Shown: piece after piece, positions 1-7,621 of the stretch
Layout of the letters: every line of letters begins with the position of its first letter
How positions within the stretch are numbered: the stretch's first letter is position 1
DNA from: Glutamicibacter nicotianae
GTDB lineage: Bacteria; Actinomycetota; Actinomycetes; Actinomycetales; Micrococcaceae
Length of the DNA stretch: 64,000 nt
Direction: 5' to 3'
Assembly (NCBI RefSeq): GCF_006539525.1
Contig: NZ_BJNE01000004.1
Location: 1 to 64,000, forward strand
Translations under genes and position numbers: made by a program
The notes under the pieces: generated by a model
Seen by the model: the letters and a program-made list of their open reading frames with translations, nothing else
The model's database searches: none
Told to the model about the DNA's origin: nothing

Positions 1-23
1 TCTAAATCCCTCCACCGTATAGA

Positions 24-56
24 TTGACATTAGATCGAGTCATGAATTTCGTGACT
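24..56 (+). promoter_or_regulatory. Putative promoter element with operator palindrome
   Basis: A TTGACA hexamer (24-29) is followed by a 19-bp near-palindrome, AGTCATGAATTTCGTGACT (38-56), whose arms match except for one pair. It lies about 150 bases upstream of the oxidase gene that starts near 209. The spacing suggests a repressor site overlapping a promoter. No clear -10 box was found, and no regulator for it is in the window. Confidence 0.35.
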
Positions 57-208
57 ATCAGTTCCCGCTAGTCGTCCAACATTTCCCAGCCGTACTTGCG
101 AACGATTCTCTTAGGTTTTTTCATACTCTCGTACGAGAGCAACATTAACTCCACGAATCTACAGTGGAATCACAGCCTTTTACTCCTAGAAATGAGACAC
201 AGAGCCCC

Positions 209-1615
209 ATGTCCACAGAAACTGGATCCGCCCCAAAGTTCGTTAACGGCGATGTATCTTTTTGGATGCGCAGCACCGAAACACCAGTGAGGCGCCCTGC
301 CCTTGATGGCCACACCACAGCAGATGTCGCAATTATCGGTGCCGGCCTCACTGGCCTCTGGACTGCCTATTACCTTAAAAAGGCTCGGCCGAACCTGGAT
401 ATCGCCATAATTGAACGCGAGTACGCCGGTTTCGGTGCATCAGGGCGCAACGGCGGTTGGATGAGCGCCGAGCCTGCCGGTCAGTTCAAACGCTACGCCA
501 AGTCTGGAGGTCTCCAAGGCGCACGCGATTTACAACGCGAAATGTTCGGCGCGGTACGTCAGTCTGTCGAGGTCGCTCGTGCCGAAGGATTTGATGAGGA
601 CCTAGCTCACGATGGGCTAATTCACGTTGCTACCAACGCTGCGCAGCTCTCACGCCTCAGCCACCACGTAGCGGAAATGAAAGAGCAGGGATGGGGACAG
701 AACGATGTCTTTCAATTGAGTCCCCATGAGCTAGCACAACGTGTCCATGTTGAAGGCGCCCAAGGTGGTTATTGGACTCCCCACTGCGCTCGAGTTCATC
801 CAGCAAAATACACCCGTGGTCTGGCAAAGGTGGTTGAGGATCTTGGTGTTAAGATCTATGAGTCAACCACCGCGCTGAGCGTTGAGCAGCATCTGGTGAA
901 AACCGACCGAGGCAATGTTTCGGCGAACTTCATCGTTGAAGCGCTCGAAGGTTATACCTCCTCACTCAAGGGTAAAGCCCGCAAGCTACTGCCAATGAAC
1001 AGCAGCATGGTCATCACCGAACAACTCACCGACGCTCAGCTCAAGACCGTGGGGTGGCACGGCGGCGAACTTGTAGGCGACGCCGCACATTCCTTCACCT
1101 ATATGCACCGAACACAAGACGGTCGAATCGCGATCGGTGGACGCGGCGTACCATACAATTTCCGCTCCAGCTTCGACCGCAATGGAAAGACTGCAGAATC
1201 GGCTGTCATACTGCTCAAGCAACGACTAGGTGAGCTCTTCCCGAGCCTGGCCAATGTGAACCTTGAACAGTCTTGGTCCGGAGTTCTAGGTGTACCTCGG
1301 GACTGGTGCGCCTCGGTGAATTTTGACAAGTCCTCGAACATCCTCAGCGCCGGAGGATACGTTGGGCACGGTCTTTCCGGCACAAACCTAGCAGGGCGCA
1401 CGCTGCGGGATCTGATTCTTGGCGAAACCACCACACTAACCACTCTGCCTTGGATAGGGCGTCAGGCCCGCAACTGGGAAGTTGAACCGATTCGCTGGAT
1501 CGGCGCCACCGCGCTCTACGGTGTATACCGTTATGCAGACAACAGGGAATACGCAAATGCACAACCTCGTACTCACTGGACCGCCCGAATGGCTAATGTC
1601 GTCAGCGGCCGCTAG
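209..1615 (+). CDS. FAD-dependent oxidoreductase (DAO family, PuuB/DadA-like)
   Basis: Flavoprotein of 468 aa that probably oxidises an amine or amino acid, as gamma-glutamylputrescine oxidase and related DAO-fold enzymes do. The FAD-binding dinucleotide motif GAGLTGLWTAYYL lies about 45 residues in, followed by an acidic strand end (IIERE). Near the C-terminus GGYVGHGLSGTNLAGR is the second FAD-contacting region typical of this family. An in-frame ATG at 164 is possible, but 209 fits the family N-terminus better; neither has a strong ribosome-binding site. Codon use is less GC-biased than in the moa or pca genes. The stop codon TAG (1613-1615) lies inside the duplicated target of the neighbouring insertion sequence, so the protein is unchanged by the insertion. 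Substrate is unknown; no polyamine genes are adjacent. Confidence 0.85.
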   Translation: MSTETGSAPKFVNGDVSFWMRSTETPVRRPALDGHTTADVAIIGAGLTGLWTAYYLKKARPNLDIAIIEREYAGFGASGRNGGWMSAEPAGQFKRYAKSGGLQGARDLQREMFGAVRQSVEVARAEGFDEDLAHDGLIHVATNAAQLSRLSHHVAEMKEQGWGQNDVFQLSPHELAQRVHVEGAQGGYWTPHCARVHPAKYTRGLAKVVEDLGVKIYESTTALSVEQHLVKTDRGNVSANFIVEALEGYTSSLKGKARKLLPMNSSMVITEQLTDAQLKTVGWHGGELVGDAAHSFTYMHRTQDGRIAIGGRGVPYNFRSSFDRNGKTAESAVILLKQRLGELFPSLANVNLEQSWSGVLGVPRDWCASVNFDKSSNILSAGGYVGHGLSGTNLAGRTLRDLILGETTTLTTLPWIGRQARNWEVEPIRWIGATALYGVYRYADNREYANAQPRTHWTARMANVVSGR

Positions 1616-1616
1616 T
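1611..1616. repeat. Target-site duplication, left copy (GCTAGT)
   Basis: GCTAGT directly abuts the left end of the insertion sequence and recurs at 2709-2714. It fits the NCTAGN target known for IS481-type elements. It contains the TAG stop of the upstream oxidase and, on the other strand, the TAG stop of the transposase frame. Confidence 0.85.
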
Positions 1617-2614
1617 TGTAGTTCCCCGCGAGGTTGTGAACACGATCTGACGGAGTAAGACCACCGATCCCGGTATGGGGTCGATGATAATTATAGTGAT
1701 GAAGCCAGGCGCCGTAGGCTGCGGCCCTGGCTTCTTCGCTGTCATAAGCCCTCACGTACGCCCATTCCTGCGACAACGTCCGGTTGAACCGTTCGACTTT
1801 CCCATTGGTCTGAGGTCGATACGGTCGGGTGCGCCGGTGCTTCACGCCCGGCCCCAACGCCTGGGCGAACACCTTGGAACGGTAGCAGGAACCGTTATCG
1901 GTCATCACCGCGGTGACGGCAATGCCGGCCGCGGCGAAGAATCCACGGGCTCGCTCCCAGAACCGGCTGCGGTTTCCTTCTTCTCGTCATTGAGGATTTC
2001 GAAAATAGGCCAGCTTCGAATGGTCATCGACCGCGTGATGCAGGAAAAGATAGCCCCGTGACCCCTTGGCGCCCTGGCGTGCCGCACGGTCCCGCGCGGC
2101 ACCGGCCTGGCGGTCTTGGGCTGAACCGCGACCATGCGCGCGCCAGCCTCCGCCCTTTGGGATGCAGCCAAGTTTCTTGATGTCCACATGCACCAGCTCG
2201 CCCGGTGTCTGCTTCTCGTAGCGCACAGGGCGGGGCTTGCGTACCGGTAGCCCGGTGGCCTGGTCCAGATGCGCCAGTTTGGGCATCCGGTAGCGGTCCA
2301 GGACGCGTCCGACGGTGCTACGGGGAATGCCGAGGTGGTAGCTGATCCGGTGTGGTCCCCATTGCCGGTTGAAGCGTAGGGCGATGATGCGGCGTTCGTT
2401 CTTGCGGCACAGTCGTGTCGGAGAGCAACTAGGGCGTGAGGAGCGGTCGTCGAGGGATTCGTTGGCATGGTATCTCGTTGCCCATTTTTTTGGCTGTTGC
2501 GGGCGAGACCTGGAATCGTTCGGCGGCGCGGCGGATGGGCCAGTGCTCATCGATGATCAAGGACGCTAGGCGTCGTCTTCCTTCGGGCGTCAGTGGTGCG
2601 TTAGCGTGGGACAT
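1612..2614 (-). pseudogene. IS481-family transposase, disrupted by three frameshifts
   Basis: The leftward coding region begins MSHANAPLTPEGRRRL with an N-terminal helix-turn-helix (RRAAERFQVSPATAKK). It continues in a second frame through the HTH_29-like linker and first catalytic Asp (VHVDIKKLG), then in further frames to the second Asp (MTDNGS) and the Glu (KVERFNRTL). The frame is lost at three places. A run of seven A/T at 2485-2491 breaks ATAKKW-ATRY; an extra base near 2002-2006 breaks LAY-EILNDEKKE; a missing base near 1961-1966 breaks ETAAG-FWERARG. Joining the frames gives a normal-length (~330 aa) transposase. The final Asn codon and the stop TAG lie in the target duplication, not in the element. 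Three independent lesions make programmed frameshifting an unlikely explanation. Confidence 0.9.
1617..1643 (+). repeat. IS terminal inverted repeat, left
   Basis: 27-bp repeat starting TGTAGTTCCCCGCG. It differs from the reverse complement of the right end only at its 13th and 16th bases. It also encodes the last residues of the transposase on the minus strand. Confidence 0.92.
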
Positions 2615-2681
2615 GAAGACCTCCGTGCACGATGGTGAGTGTGGTAACCCACATCCTGCCGGAGGTCTTCTTCATTCGCTA

Positions 2682-2708
2682 GTGTTCACAACGTCCCGGG
2701 GAACTACA
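2682..2708 (-). repeat. IS terminal inverted repeat, right
   Basis: 27-bp end that reads TGTAGTTCCCCGGG on the minus strand and pairs with 1617-1643. The transposase start lies about 70 bases inside it. Confidence 0.92.
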
Positions 2709-2714
2709 GCTAGT
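2709..2714. repeat. Target-site duplication, right copy (GCTAGT)
   Basis: Exact copy of 1611-1616 directly adjoining the right end. Removing the element and one copy would restore a continuous sequence reading out of the oxidase stop codon. Confidence 0.85.
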
Positions 2715-2777
2715 GGCCACGTCCTTCAAATCGATAAATCGTGAACAACACAACAGGCCCAGACCGAGTCCCCAAGG

Positions 2778-3185
2778 CTAAAGCCCTACCCATTCTGAAC
2801 TGCCTGAAGTGAAATGCTGTTTCTTCCAGATGGGGACCTCGGCCTTGATGCGTTCCACCAGGTTCTCGATGGCGTCGAATGCTTCCTTGCGGTGTGCCGC
2901 TGCCGAGGCAGCGACCAGCGCGGCGTCGCCGATCTTCAGTGGACCCACGCGGTGCACTGCGGAAAGCTTGAGCCCGGTGTGTTCTTCTTCCTCGGCAATG
3001 ATTTTCTCCAGGAAATCCTGAGCCTGCGGGTGATGCGAGTAGTCAAGGGAATTCACCGACTGGCCGCCGTCATGGTTGCGAATGATGCCGTGGAAGAGCA
3101 CCACCGCGCCTGCAGTATCGGATTGCACAGCATCGCGCACTGCGGCCTCGTCGATAGGTTCTTCGGTGATCAACGCGTAGCTCAT
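2778..3185 (-). CDS. moaE: Molybdopterin synthase catalytic subunit MoaE
   Basis: MoaE (135 aa) transfers sulfur from the MoaD thiocarboxylate to precursor Z (cPMP), forming the molybdopterin dithiolene. Family marks are VVLFHGIIRNHDGGQSV (substrate pocket), LDYSHHPQAQ, HRVGPLKIGDAALVAASAAAHR with the conserved Lys, and the C-terminal VPIWKKQHF. Length is typical. Its ATG overlaps the moeB stop codon (ATGA), so the two are translationally coupled in a leftward moeB-moaE unit. Its partner moaD is read the opposite way just upstream of moeB. Confidence 0.95.
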   Translation of the reverse strand: MSYALITEEPIDEAAVRDAVQSDTAGAVVLFHGIIRNHDGGQSVNSLDYSHHPQAQDFLEKIIAEEEEHTGLKLSAVHRVGPLKIGDAALVAASAAAHRKEAFDAIENLVERIKAEVPIWKKQHFTSGSSEWVGL

Positions 3186-4363
3186 GAGTGGGCTCCTTCA
3201 GTGTGTGCGTGTTCGGCCAGCAGCTGCGGGGCCACTTCAGCCAGTGCGGGAAGCCCGCCTTCAAGGTAGTTTGTTTTGATGCCCCGGCCAGCGAGCAAGG
3301 CGGCCGCGCGTTGCGAGCGCGGACCGCGTGCGCAGTAAACCGTTACTTGAGCCGGGGTCTGCTCCAGCCCTGCGCCGGATTCGATAGCTGCTTCCAGCGC
3401 AGGCAGGGGCAGATGCAAGGAACCGGCGATGTGCTGTTGTGCGCGTTCGTCATCATTGCGCACATCCAACAAGGCTGGCGCTTTATCGCCAGATAGTTCT
3501 TCTGCGAGCGCCTTGGCATCAATGCCCTGGACCTCTGGCAGAGAACCGGAACAGAAGAGCACGTAGTCGATCAGCTCGGTGACTTCAGCACCTTCGGGAT
3601 CCCGGGAGAATTCGAGGGTGCGCGTGCTGGCTGCCAGCGCATCGTAGATCAGAACCTTACCCACCAGCGGGGTGCCGATTCCGGCGATCAGCTTCAGCGC
3701 TTCGGTGGCCAGCAGCGAACCGACAGTGCCGCACAATCCGGGCAGCACTCCCCCGGCGGCGCAGTCCGGCACGGTGCCAGGGGCAGGAGGAACCGGGAAC
3801 AGGTCGCGGTAGCCCGGGCCATGCTCATGCCAGGCCACGGAGACTTGTCCGTGGTGCTGCAGGATGGATCCCCAGATCAGCGGAATGCCCGAAAGCTGCG
3901 CTGCGTCGTTGGAAAGGTAGCGGGTCGGGAAGTTGTCGCTGCCATCGATGACCAGGTCATAATTCGCAAAGATCTCTAGTGCGTTGGAAGAATCCAGGCG
4001 CAGATTATGCTCGATGATCGTCACATTGGGGTCCAGCGACTTGGCAGCCTGCGCCAGGGAAGAGGTCTTGGCCAGGCCGATATTTGCCGTGGTGTGCGTG
4101 ACCTGGCGGTGCAGATTGGATAGTTCCACCACGTCATCATCAACGATGCCGATGGTGCCTACCCCCGCTCCGACAAGATACGGAACGCTGGCGCTGCCTA
4201 GCCCTCCGGCGCCGATTACCAGTACGCGGGCGGCAGCCAGCCTGCGCTGCGCGGTGTCATCAAATCCGGGCAGGGTCAGTTGGCGTGCGGCGCGAGCAGC
4301 CTGTTCCTCGCTCAGTGGCGGCCCGGGGGCCACCAGCGCGGGAAAGTCGCGTTCACTTTTCAT
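3182..4363 (-). CDS. moeB: MoeB/MoeZ-type adenylyltransferase-sulfurtransferase
   Basis: This E1-like enzyme (393 aa) adenylates the C-terminal glycine of MoaD and, through a C-terminal rhodanese domain, probably supplies sulfur. The nucleotide loop GAGGLGSASVPYLVGAG starts at about residue 51; DGSDNFPTRYLSND and VPDCAAGGVLPGLCG follow. The rhodanese active-site Cys lies in VYCARGPRSQRAA. ATG 4363 was chosen because AAGGAG precedes it at good spacing and the longer reading runs into the moaD start. Two CxxC pairs that hold zinc in canonical MoeB are absent: GYRDLFP stands where CYRCLFP is usual, and the pair before VTELIDY is missing. The Cys in VPDC is kept. Confidence 0.92.
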   Translation of the reverse strand: MKSERDFPALVAPGPPLSEEQAARAARQLTLPGFDDTAQRRLAAARVLVIGAGGLGSASVPYLVGAGVGTIGIVDDDVVELSNLHRQVTHTTANIGLAKTSSLAQAAKSLDPNVTIIEHNLRLDSSNALEIFANYDLVIDGSDNFPTRYLSNDAAQLSGIPLIWGSILQHHGQVSVAWHEHGPGYRDLFPVPPAPGTVPDCAAGGVLPGLCGTVGSLLATEALKLIAGIGTPLVGKVLIYDALAASTRTLEFSRDPEGAEVTELIDYVLFCSGSLPEVQGIDAKALAEELSGDKAPALLDVRNDDERAQQHIAGSLHLPLPALEAAIESGAGLEQTPAQVTVYCARGPRSQRAAALLAGRGIKTNYLEGGLPALAEVAPQLLAEHAHTEGAHS

Positions 4364-4400
4364 CGTGCTCCTTATCGCGTTGGCGCGGTAGCATGAAGTC

Positions 4401-4652
4401 ATGTCGAAGATTACAATACGCTACTTCGCTGCCGCGGCGGCAGCAGCTGGCTGCGAGCAGGAGAGCTGGGAACGCCCGCAAACGCTCGCCGGGCTGCGTA
4501 GCGAACTGATCGATTCCTACGGGCCAGAAATGGCACAGGTTTTGCGTGCCGGAAGTTTCCTGGTCAACGGCGTGGTGCGCCGAGATGCCGGAGAACTGGG
4601 CTCGGCCGAAGATCTCACAGTGGACGTACTGCCACCGTTTGCTGGAGGATAG
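4401..4652 (+). CDS. moaD: Molybdopterin synthase sulfur-carrier subunit MoaD
   Basis: Ubiquitin-like sulfur carrier of 83 aa. The C-terminus PPFAGG carries the terminal Gly-Gly that is adenylated by MoeB and converted to a thiocarboxylate. FLVNGVVRR and DLTVDVLPPFAGG are conserved family segments. The start lies only 37 bases from the divergent moeB start, so both promoters must overlap opposite coding or leader sequence. moeA follows after 3 bases, implying one transcript moaD-moeA-moaC-mogA. Confidence 0.93.
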   Translation: MSKITIRYFAAAAAAAGCEQESWERPQTLAGLRSELIDSYGPEMAQVLRAGSFLVNGVVRRDAGELGSAEDLTVDVLPPFAGG

Positions 4653-4655
4653 CCG

Positions 4656-5888
4656 ATGACCTGCACCCTGGAGAATCATCGCGCAGAACTTGAAACGCTG
4701 TTGTCCCCGGTCTTCGCTTCCCTGGACAGCGAAAAGCTGTTGGCTGATAGCCCCGAGGCAAACGGCCGCATCCTCAGCGAGGATCTGTACGCCCTTTTGC
4801 CCATCCCCGCATTCACCAATTCGCAAATGGACGGCTACGCTGCACGCAGCGCGGACTTGGCGACGGCAACGCCGCAGTCCCCTGTCACCTTGCCATTGGG
4901 TTTCACGGCGGCCGCCGGCGACCGGCAAATCACCTTGGCTGAAGGAACTGCCAGCCCGGTGATGACCGGGGCCATGATCCCGCTGGGGGCCGATACCGTG
5001 ATCCCCATCGAGGAAAGCAGCTCCGGGGCTTTCCCGGACTTGGTTCGGGCAGGCCGTGGCACCCCGAGCGGAAACGCGGAGTTCACTGCTCCCAGCGAAC
5101 CAGGCCGTTTCATCCGCCCCGCCGGCGTCGACCTTGAAGCCGGCGCCTTGGTGGCCCAGGCCGGAACCCGGCTGACCCCGACCATGATTGCTGCATTGGT
5201 TTCCAGTGGACTGCGTGAAGTACCGGTACGCCGCGCATTGAAGGTGGCCGTGTGCACTACCGGTGACGAGCTCAGTGATGATCAGCCTTCCCAGGGCCAG
5301 ATCCCGGACTCGAACTCCCCCATGCTCACCGCCTGGCTGCGCCAATACCAGGTGAAGGTGCGCACCCTGCAATTGCCAGATGATCCAAAGCGCTTCGCGC
5401 TGACTATTGATGCCTTGCAGGAACAGGTTGACCTGATTCTGACCGTAGGCGGAATCAGCGCCGGAGCTTATGAAGTGGTCCGCCAGGCTCTTGCGCCGCT
5501 GGGCGGTGCGTTCCACCACGTGGCAATCCAGCCTGGTGGTCCGCAAGGCTTCGCCCAGCTGCCCCAGGCAGCGGTGCTGTGCTTCCCCGGCAACCCGGTC
5601 AGTGCGCTGCTATCGGCTGAACTATTTTTGGCCCCGCTGCTGCGCAAGCTCAACGCCTTGCCCGATCCGGTGCCGCAGCACTACCCGCTGGCAGCCGATG
5701 CCAACTCCCCCGAGCACAAGCACCAGGTGCGCAGGGCAGTGATCCGCGATGGCCAGGTCGCCATCCTGGATCCGGGGTCCCATCTGGTCCACGACCTGGC
5801 CCGCGCCGATGCGCTGGTGCACATCCCGGTAGGCGTCAGCCAGCTGGCGGCCGGCCAAAGCATTGAAACTTGGAGCATGAATGTCTGA
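4656..5888 (+). CDS. moeA: Molybdopterin molybdenumtransferase MoeA
   Basis: MoeA (410 aa) inserts molybdate into adenylated molybdopterin. Visible marks are PAFTNSQMDGYAARSADL (substrate loop), the PVMTGAMIPLGADTVIPIEE segment, CTTGDEL, GQIPDSNSPML, and the MoCF domain TVGGISAGAYEVV with CFPGNPVSALLSAELF. Domain order (MoeA N, MoCF-binding, MoeA C) and length are canonical. It overlaps the moaC start by 8 bases, so it is translated in a tight operon. Confidence 0.95.
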   Translation: MTCTLENHRAELETLLSPVFASLDSEKLLADSPEANGRILSEDLYALLPIPAFTNSQMDGYAARSADLATATPQSPVTLPLGFTAAAGDRQITLAEGTASPVMTGAMIPLGADTVIPIEESSSGAFPDLVRAGRGTPSGNAEFTAPSEPGRFIRPAGVDLEAGALVAQAGTRLTPTMIAALVSSGLREVPVRRALKVAVCTTGDELSDDQPSQGQIPDSNSPMLTAWLRQYQVKVRTLQLPDDPKRFALTIDALQEQVDLILTVGGISAGAYEVVRQALAPLGGAFHHVAIQPGGPQGFAQLPQAAVLCFPGNPVSALLSAELFLAPLLRKLNALPDPVPQHYPLAADANSPEHKHQVRRAVIRDGQVAILDPGSHLVHDLARADALVHIPVGVSQLAAGQSIETWSMNV

Positions 5889-6357
5889 GAAACTCACCCA
5901 CCTGCGCGAAGATGGCAGCGCTCATATGGTCGACGTCAGCGACAAGGCGGTCACCAAGCGGGTGGCTACCGCCGAGGCCATCTTTGCCACCCGCCCGGAT
6001 GTCGTCCCGATGCTGATGACCGGAGACCTGCCCAAGGGCGAGGCGCTGGGTACCGCACGCATCGCTGGCATCATGGCGGCCAAGCGCACCTGGGAACTGG
6101 TCCCGCTGTGCCATCCGCTGCCGATTTCCAAGGTGTCCATTGATTTCACCGCCGAGGAATCGGCCGTGCGAGTCACCGCCCAGGTGACCACCAAGGGTGT
6201 CACCGGAGTGGAGATGGAAGCATTGACCGCCGCCAGTGTCGCCGCGCTGACCCTCTACGACATGGTCAAGGCCGTGGACAAGCACGCCGAGGTCCGCTCG
6301 GTGAAGGTGCTGTCCAAGTCCGGTGGCAAGAGCGGGGACTGGGTTCGTGGAGAGTAG
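5881..6357 (+). CDS. moaC: Cyclic pyranopterin monophosphate synthase MoaC
   Basis: MoaC (158 aa) converts the MoaA product to cyclic pyranopterin monophosphate. The sequence shows MVDVSDKAVTKRVATAEA, GTARIAGIMAAKRTWELVPLCHPLPI, and GVTGVEMEALTAASVAALTLYDMVKAVDK, which hold the conserved His, Glu and Lys of the active site. No moaA gene lies in the window, so its partner must be elsewhere. The 3' end overlaps mogA. Confidence 0.96.
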   Translation: MSEKLTHLREDGSAHMVDVSDKAVTKRVATAEAIFATRPDVVPMLMTGDLPKGEALGTARIAGIMAAKRTWELVPLCHPLPISKVSIDFTAEESAVRVTAQVTTKGVTGVEMEALTAASVAALTLYDMVKAVDKHAEVRSVKVLSKSGGKSGDWVRGE

Positions 6358-6838
6358 CCGCACAGCGGCCGTGGTGGTCGCCTCGACCAGCGCCGCGGCC
6401 GGCAAAGCAGAAGACAAGACCGGCCCGCTGATCACCCGGTGGCTGTCCGAGCGCGGTTTCGCCACCGGGCAGCCGACGGTGGTAGCCGACGGGCAGCCGG
6501 TGCGTTTCGCCGTGGATGAGCTGCTGGCCAATGGCAGCCAGGTAGTGATCGTCACCGGCGGGACCGGGGTCTCGCCGGATGACCAATCCCCCGAAATGGT
6601 TGCCCCGCTGCTGGATGTCCAGTTGCCCGGTATCATCGAGGCCATCCGCCGGCGCGGAGAGGCCTCAACCCCGATGTCCATCATTACCCGCGGGGTGGCA
6701 GGATTCGCCGGCAGCAGCTTCGTGATCACGTTGCCCGGATCCACCGGCGGGGTGAAGGACGGGCTGGACGTCCTGGATCTGATCCTGGAGCACCTGCTGG
6801 CCCAGCGCGGCGGCGGTGCCGGGCACGGCCCGCGCTAA
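6347..6838 (+). CDS. mog: Molybdopterin adenylyltransferase (MogA/MoaB family)
   Basis: The enzyme (about 163 aa) activates molybdopterin by adenylation before MoeA inserts the metal. Family motifs are KTGPLITRWLSERGF, the MoCF signature VIVTGGTGVSPDDQSPE, and LPGSTGGVKDGLDVLDLILEHLL. The GTG at 6347 overlaps the moaC stop and is preferred; an upstream GTG at 6323 would add 8 residues without a better ribosome-binding site. MogA and MoaB paralogues cannot be separated by eye. It is the last cofactor gene of the rightward unit. Confidence 0.9.
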   Translation: MESSRTAAVVVASTSAAAGKAEDKTGPLITRWLSERGFATGQPTVVADGQPVRFAVDELLANGSQVVIVTGGTGVSPDDQSPEMVAPLLDVQLPGIIEAIRRRGEASTPMSIITRGVAGFAGSSFVITLPGSTGGVKDGLDVLDLILEHLLAQRGGGAGHGPR

Positions 6839-6877
6839 AGTTTTCCTGCATCTCAATTGACCAGAAAGGCCGCCACG

Positions 6878-7087
6878 TTGAGCATCGAACCCGGCATCTA
6901 CCAGCATTTCAAGGGACAGCGCTATGAGGTGCTGGCCGTGGGAAAGCACAGCGAGACCGAAGAGCCGCTGGTCTTCTACCGCAAGCTCTACGATGACTAC
7001 AGCTTCTGGGCCCGGCCGCTTCAAATGTTCGCGGAACACGTTGAACGCGACGGCTACAGCGGACCGCGGTTCGCCAGGATCGCATAG
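6878..7087 (+). CDS. DUF1653 domain protein
   Basis: Small soluble protein of 69 aa. It matches DUF1653 through PGIYQHFKGQRYEVLAVGKHSETEEPLVFYRKLYDDYSFWARPLQMF. The function of the family is not established. TTG at 6878 is preferred because AGAAAGG precedes it; an earlier TTG at 6857 lacks this. It follows mogA by about 40 bases in the same direction and may ride on the same transcript, but nothing in it suggests a cofactor role. Confidence 0.75.
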   Translation: MSIEPGIYQHFKGQRYEVLAVGKHSETEEPLVFYRKLYDDYSFWARPLQMFAEHVERDGYSGPRFARIA

Positions 7088-7111
7088 GTCCGGTCGCGGA
7101 ATTCCCTGGCT

Positions 7112-7543
7112 CTACTGCGAGTCGGCCTCGTTATAGCGTGCCAAGGCTTCGGCAAAGGTGGAGATCTGCTCTTCGCTCCAGCCATCCAGGCGGTCGGCTA
7201 CCGCGGCGCGGTGCACTGCGGCGGATGCCTGGAGCCGATCGCTTCCCAGCTCAGTCAGTTCCAGTACGCGCCCGCGCCCTGATTCGGTAGCGTCATAGGC
7301 GGCATACCCCAAGTCCAGCAACGTACCGACCTGCCGGGAAACTGTCGACCGGTTCAGCGAGAACGCCTCGGCAATGTCGGTGGCCCGAGTTCCGGGAGTA
7401 TCGGCAATGAAGCGCAGCAGGGAATGCTCCACGAGCGTCAACGGCTCGGCCAGCTGGCGGGAGCGCGAATTTGCCCGCCGGGTAATCAGTTGCATGTGGT
7501 GGAAAATCGATTGGATGTCGGCTTCGCGCTGTTCCTTGCCCAT
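7112..7543 (-). CDS. MarR-family transcriptional regulator
   Basis: A 143-aa winged-helix regulator. The helix-turn-helix is TRATDIAEAFSLNRSTVSRQVGTLLDLGYA, followed by the wing DATESGRGRVLELTELG. It is divergent from a membrane protein gene, and the interval of about 80 bases holds a 27-bp palindrome, the expected site for a MarR dimer. It probably represses itself and the neighbour until a ligand (for this family often a phenolic or toxic compound) binds. Confidence 0.9.
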   Translation of the reverse strand: MGKEQREADIQSIFHHMQLITRRANSRSRQLAEPLTLVEHSLLRFIADTPGTRATDIAEAFSLNRSTVSRQVGTLLDLGYAAYDATESGRGRVLELTELGSDRLQASAAVHRAAVADRLDGWSEEQISTFAEALARYNEADSQ

Positions 7544-7577
7544 GTACCGAGTCTAGTACCCAGGGCTTCATCGGAAT

Positions 7578-7612
7578 CTTAAAGTTGCATCATGCAACAT
7601 TAAGAGTATTCT
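7578..7612 (+). promoter_or_regulatory. MarR operator overlapping a promoter
   Basis: GTTGCATcATGCAAC (7584-7598) is a perfect 7-1-7 palindrome that extends outward to CTTAA...TTAAG (7578-7604) with one mismatch. TTGCAT (7585-7590) can serve as -35 and TATTCT (7607-7612) as -10 with a 16-bp spacer, placing transcription at or just before the ATG at 7622. The site therefore covers the promoter of the membrane protein and also lies in front of the marR gene. Confidence 0.7.
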
Positions 7613-7621
7613 TGGGTGCTG

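Larger units (their letters stand above)
1617..2708 (-). mobile_element. IS481-family insertion sequence, 1092 bp, inactive transposase
   Basis: Complete element bounded by 27-bp terminal inverted repeats (1617-1643 and 2682-2708; 25 of 27 positions pair) that begin TGTAGTTCCCC. A 6-bp target duplication GCTAGT flanks both ends. The single transposase frame runs leftward and is of the DDE type. Length, repeat start, 6-bp duplication and CTAG target all match IS481. The ends look mobilisable in trans, but the transposase carries three single-base indels. It separates the oxidase gene from the moa/moe cluster. Confidence 0.93.

Noticed and set aside
2485-2491. Seven-base A run in the transposase as a programmed frameshift site
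   Set aside because: Two further indels downstream also break the frame, and IS481 elements normally have one continuous frame.
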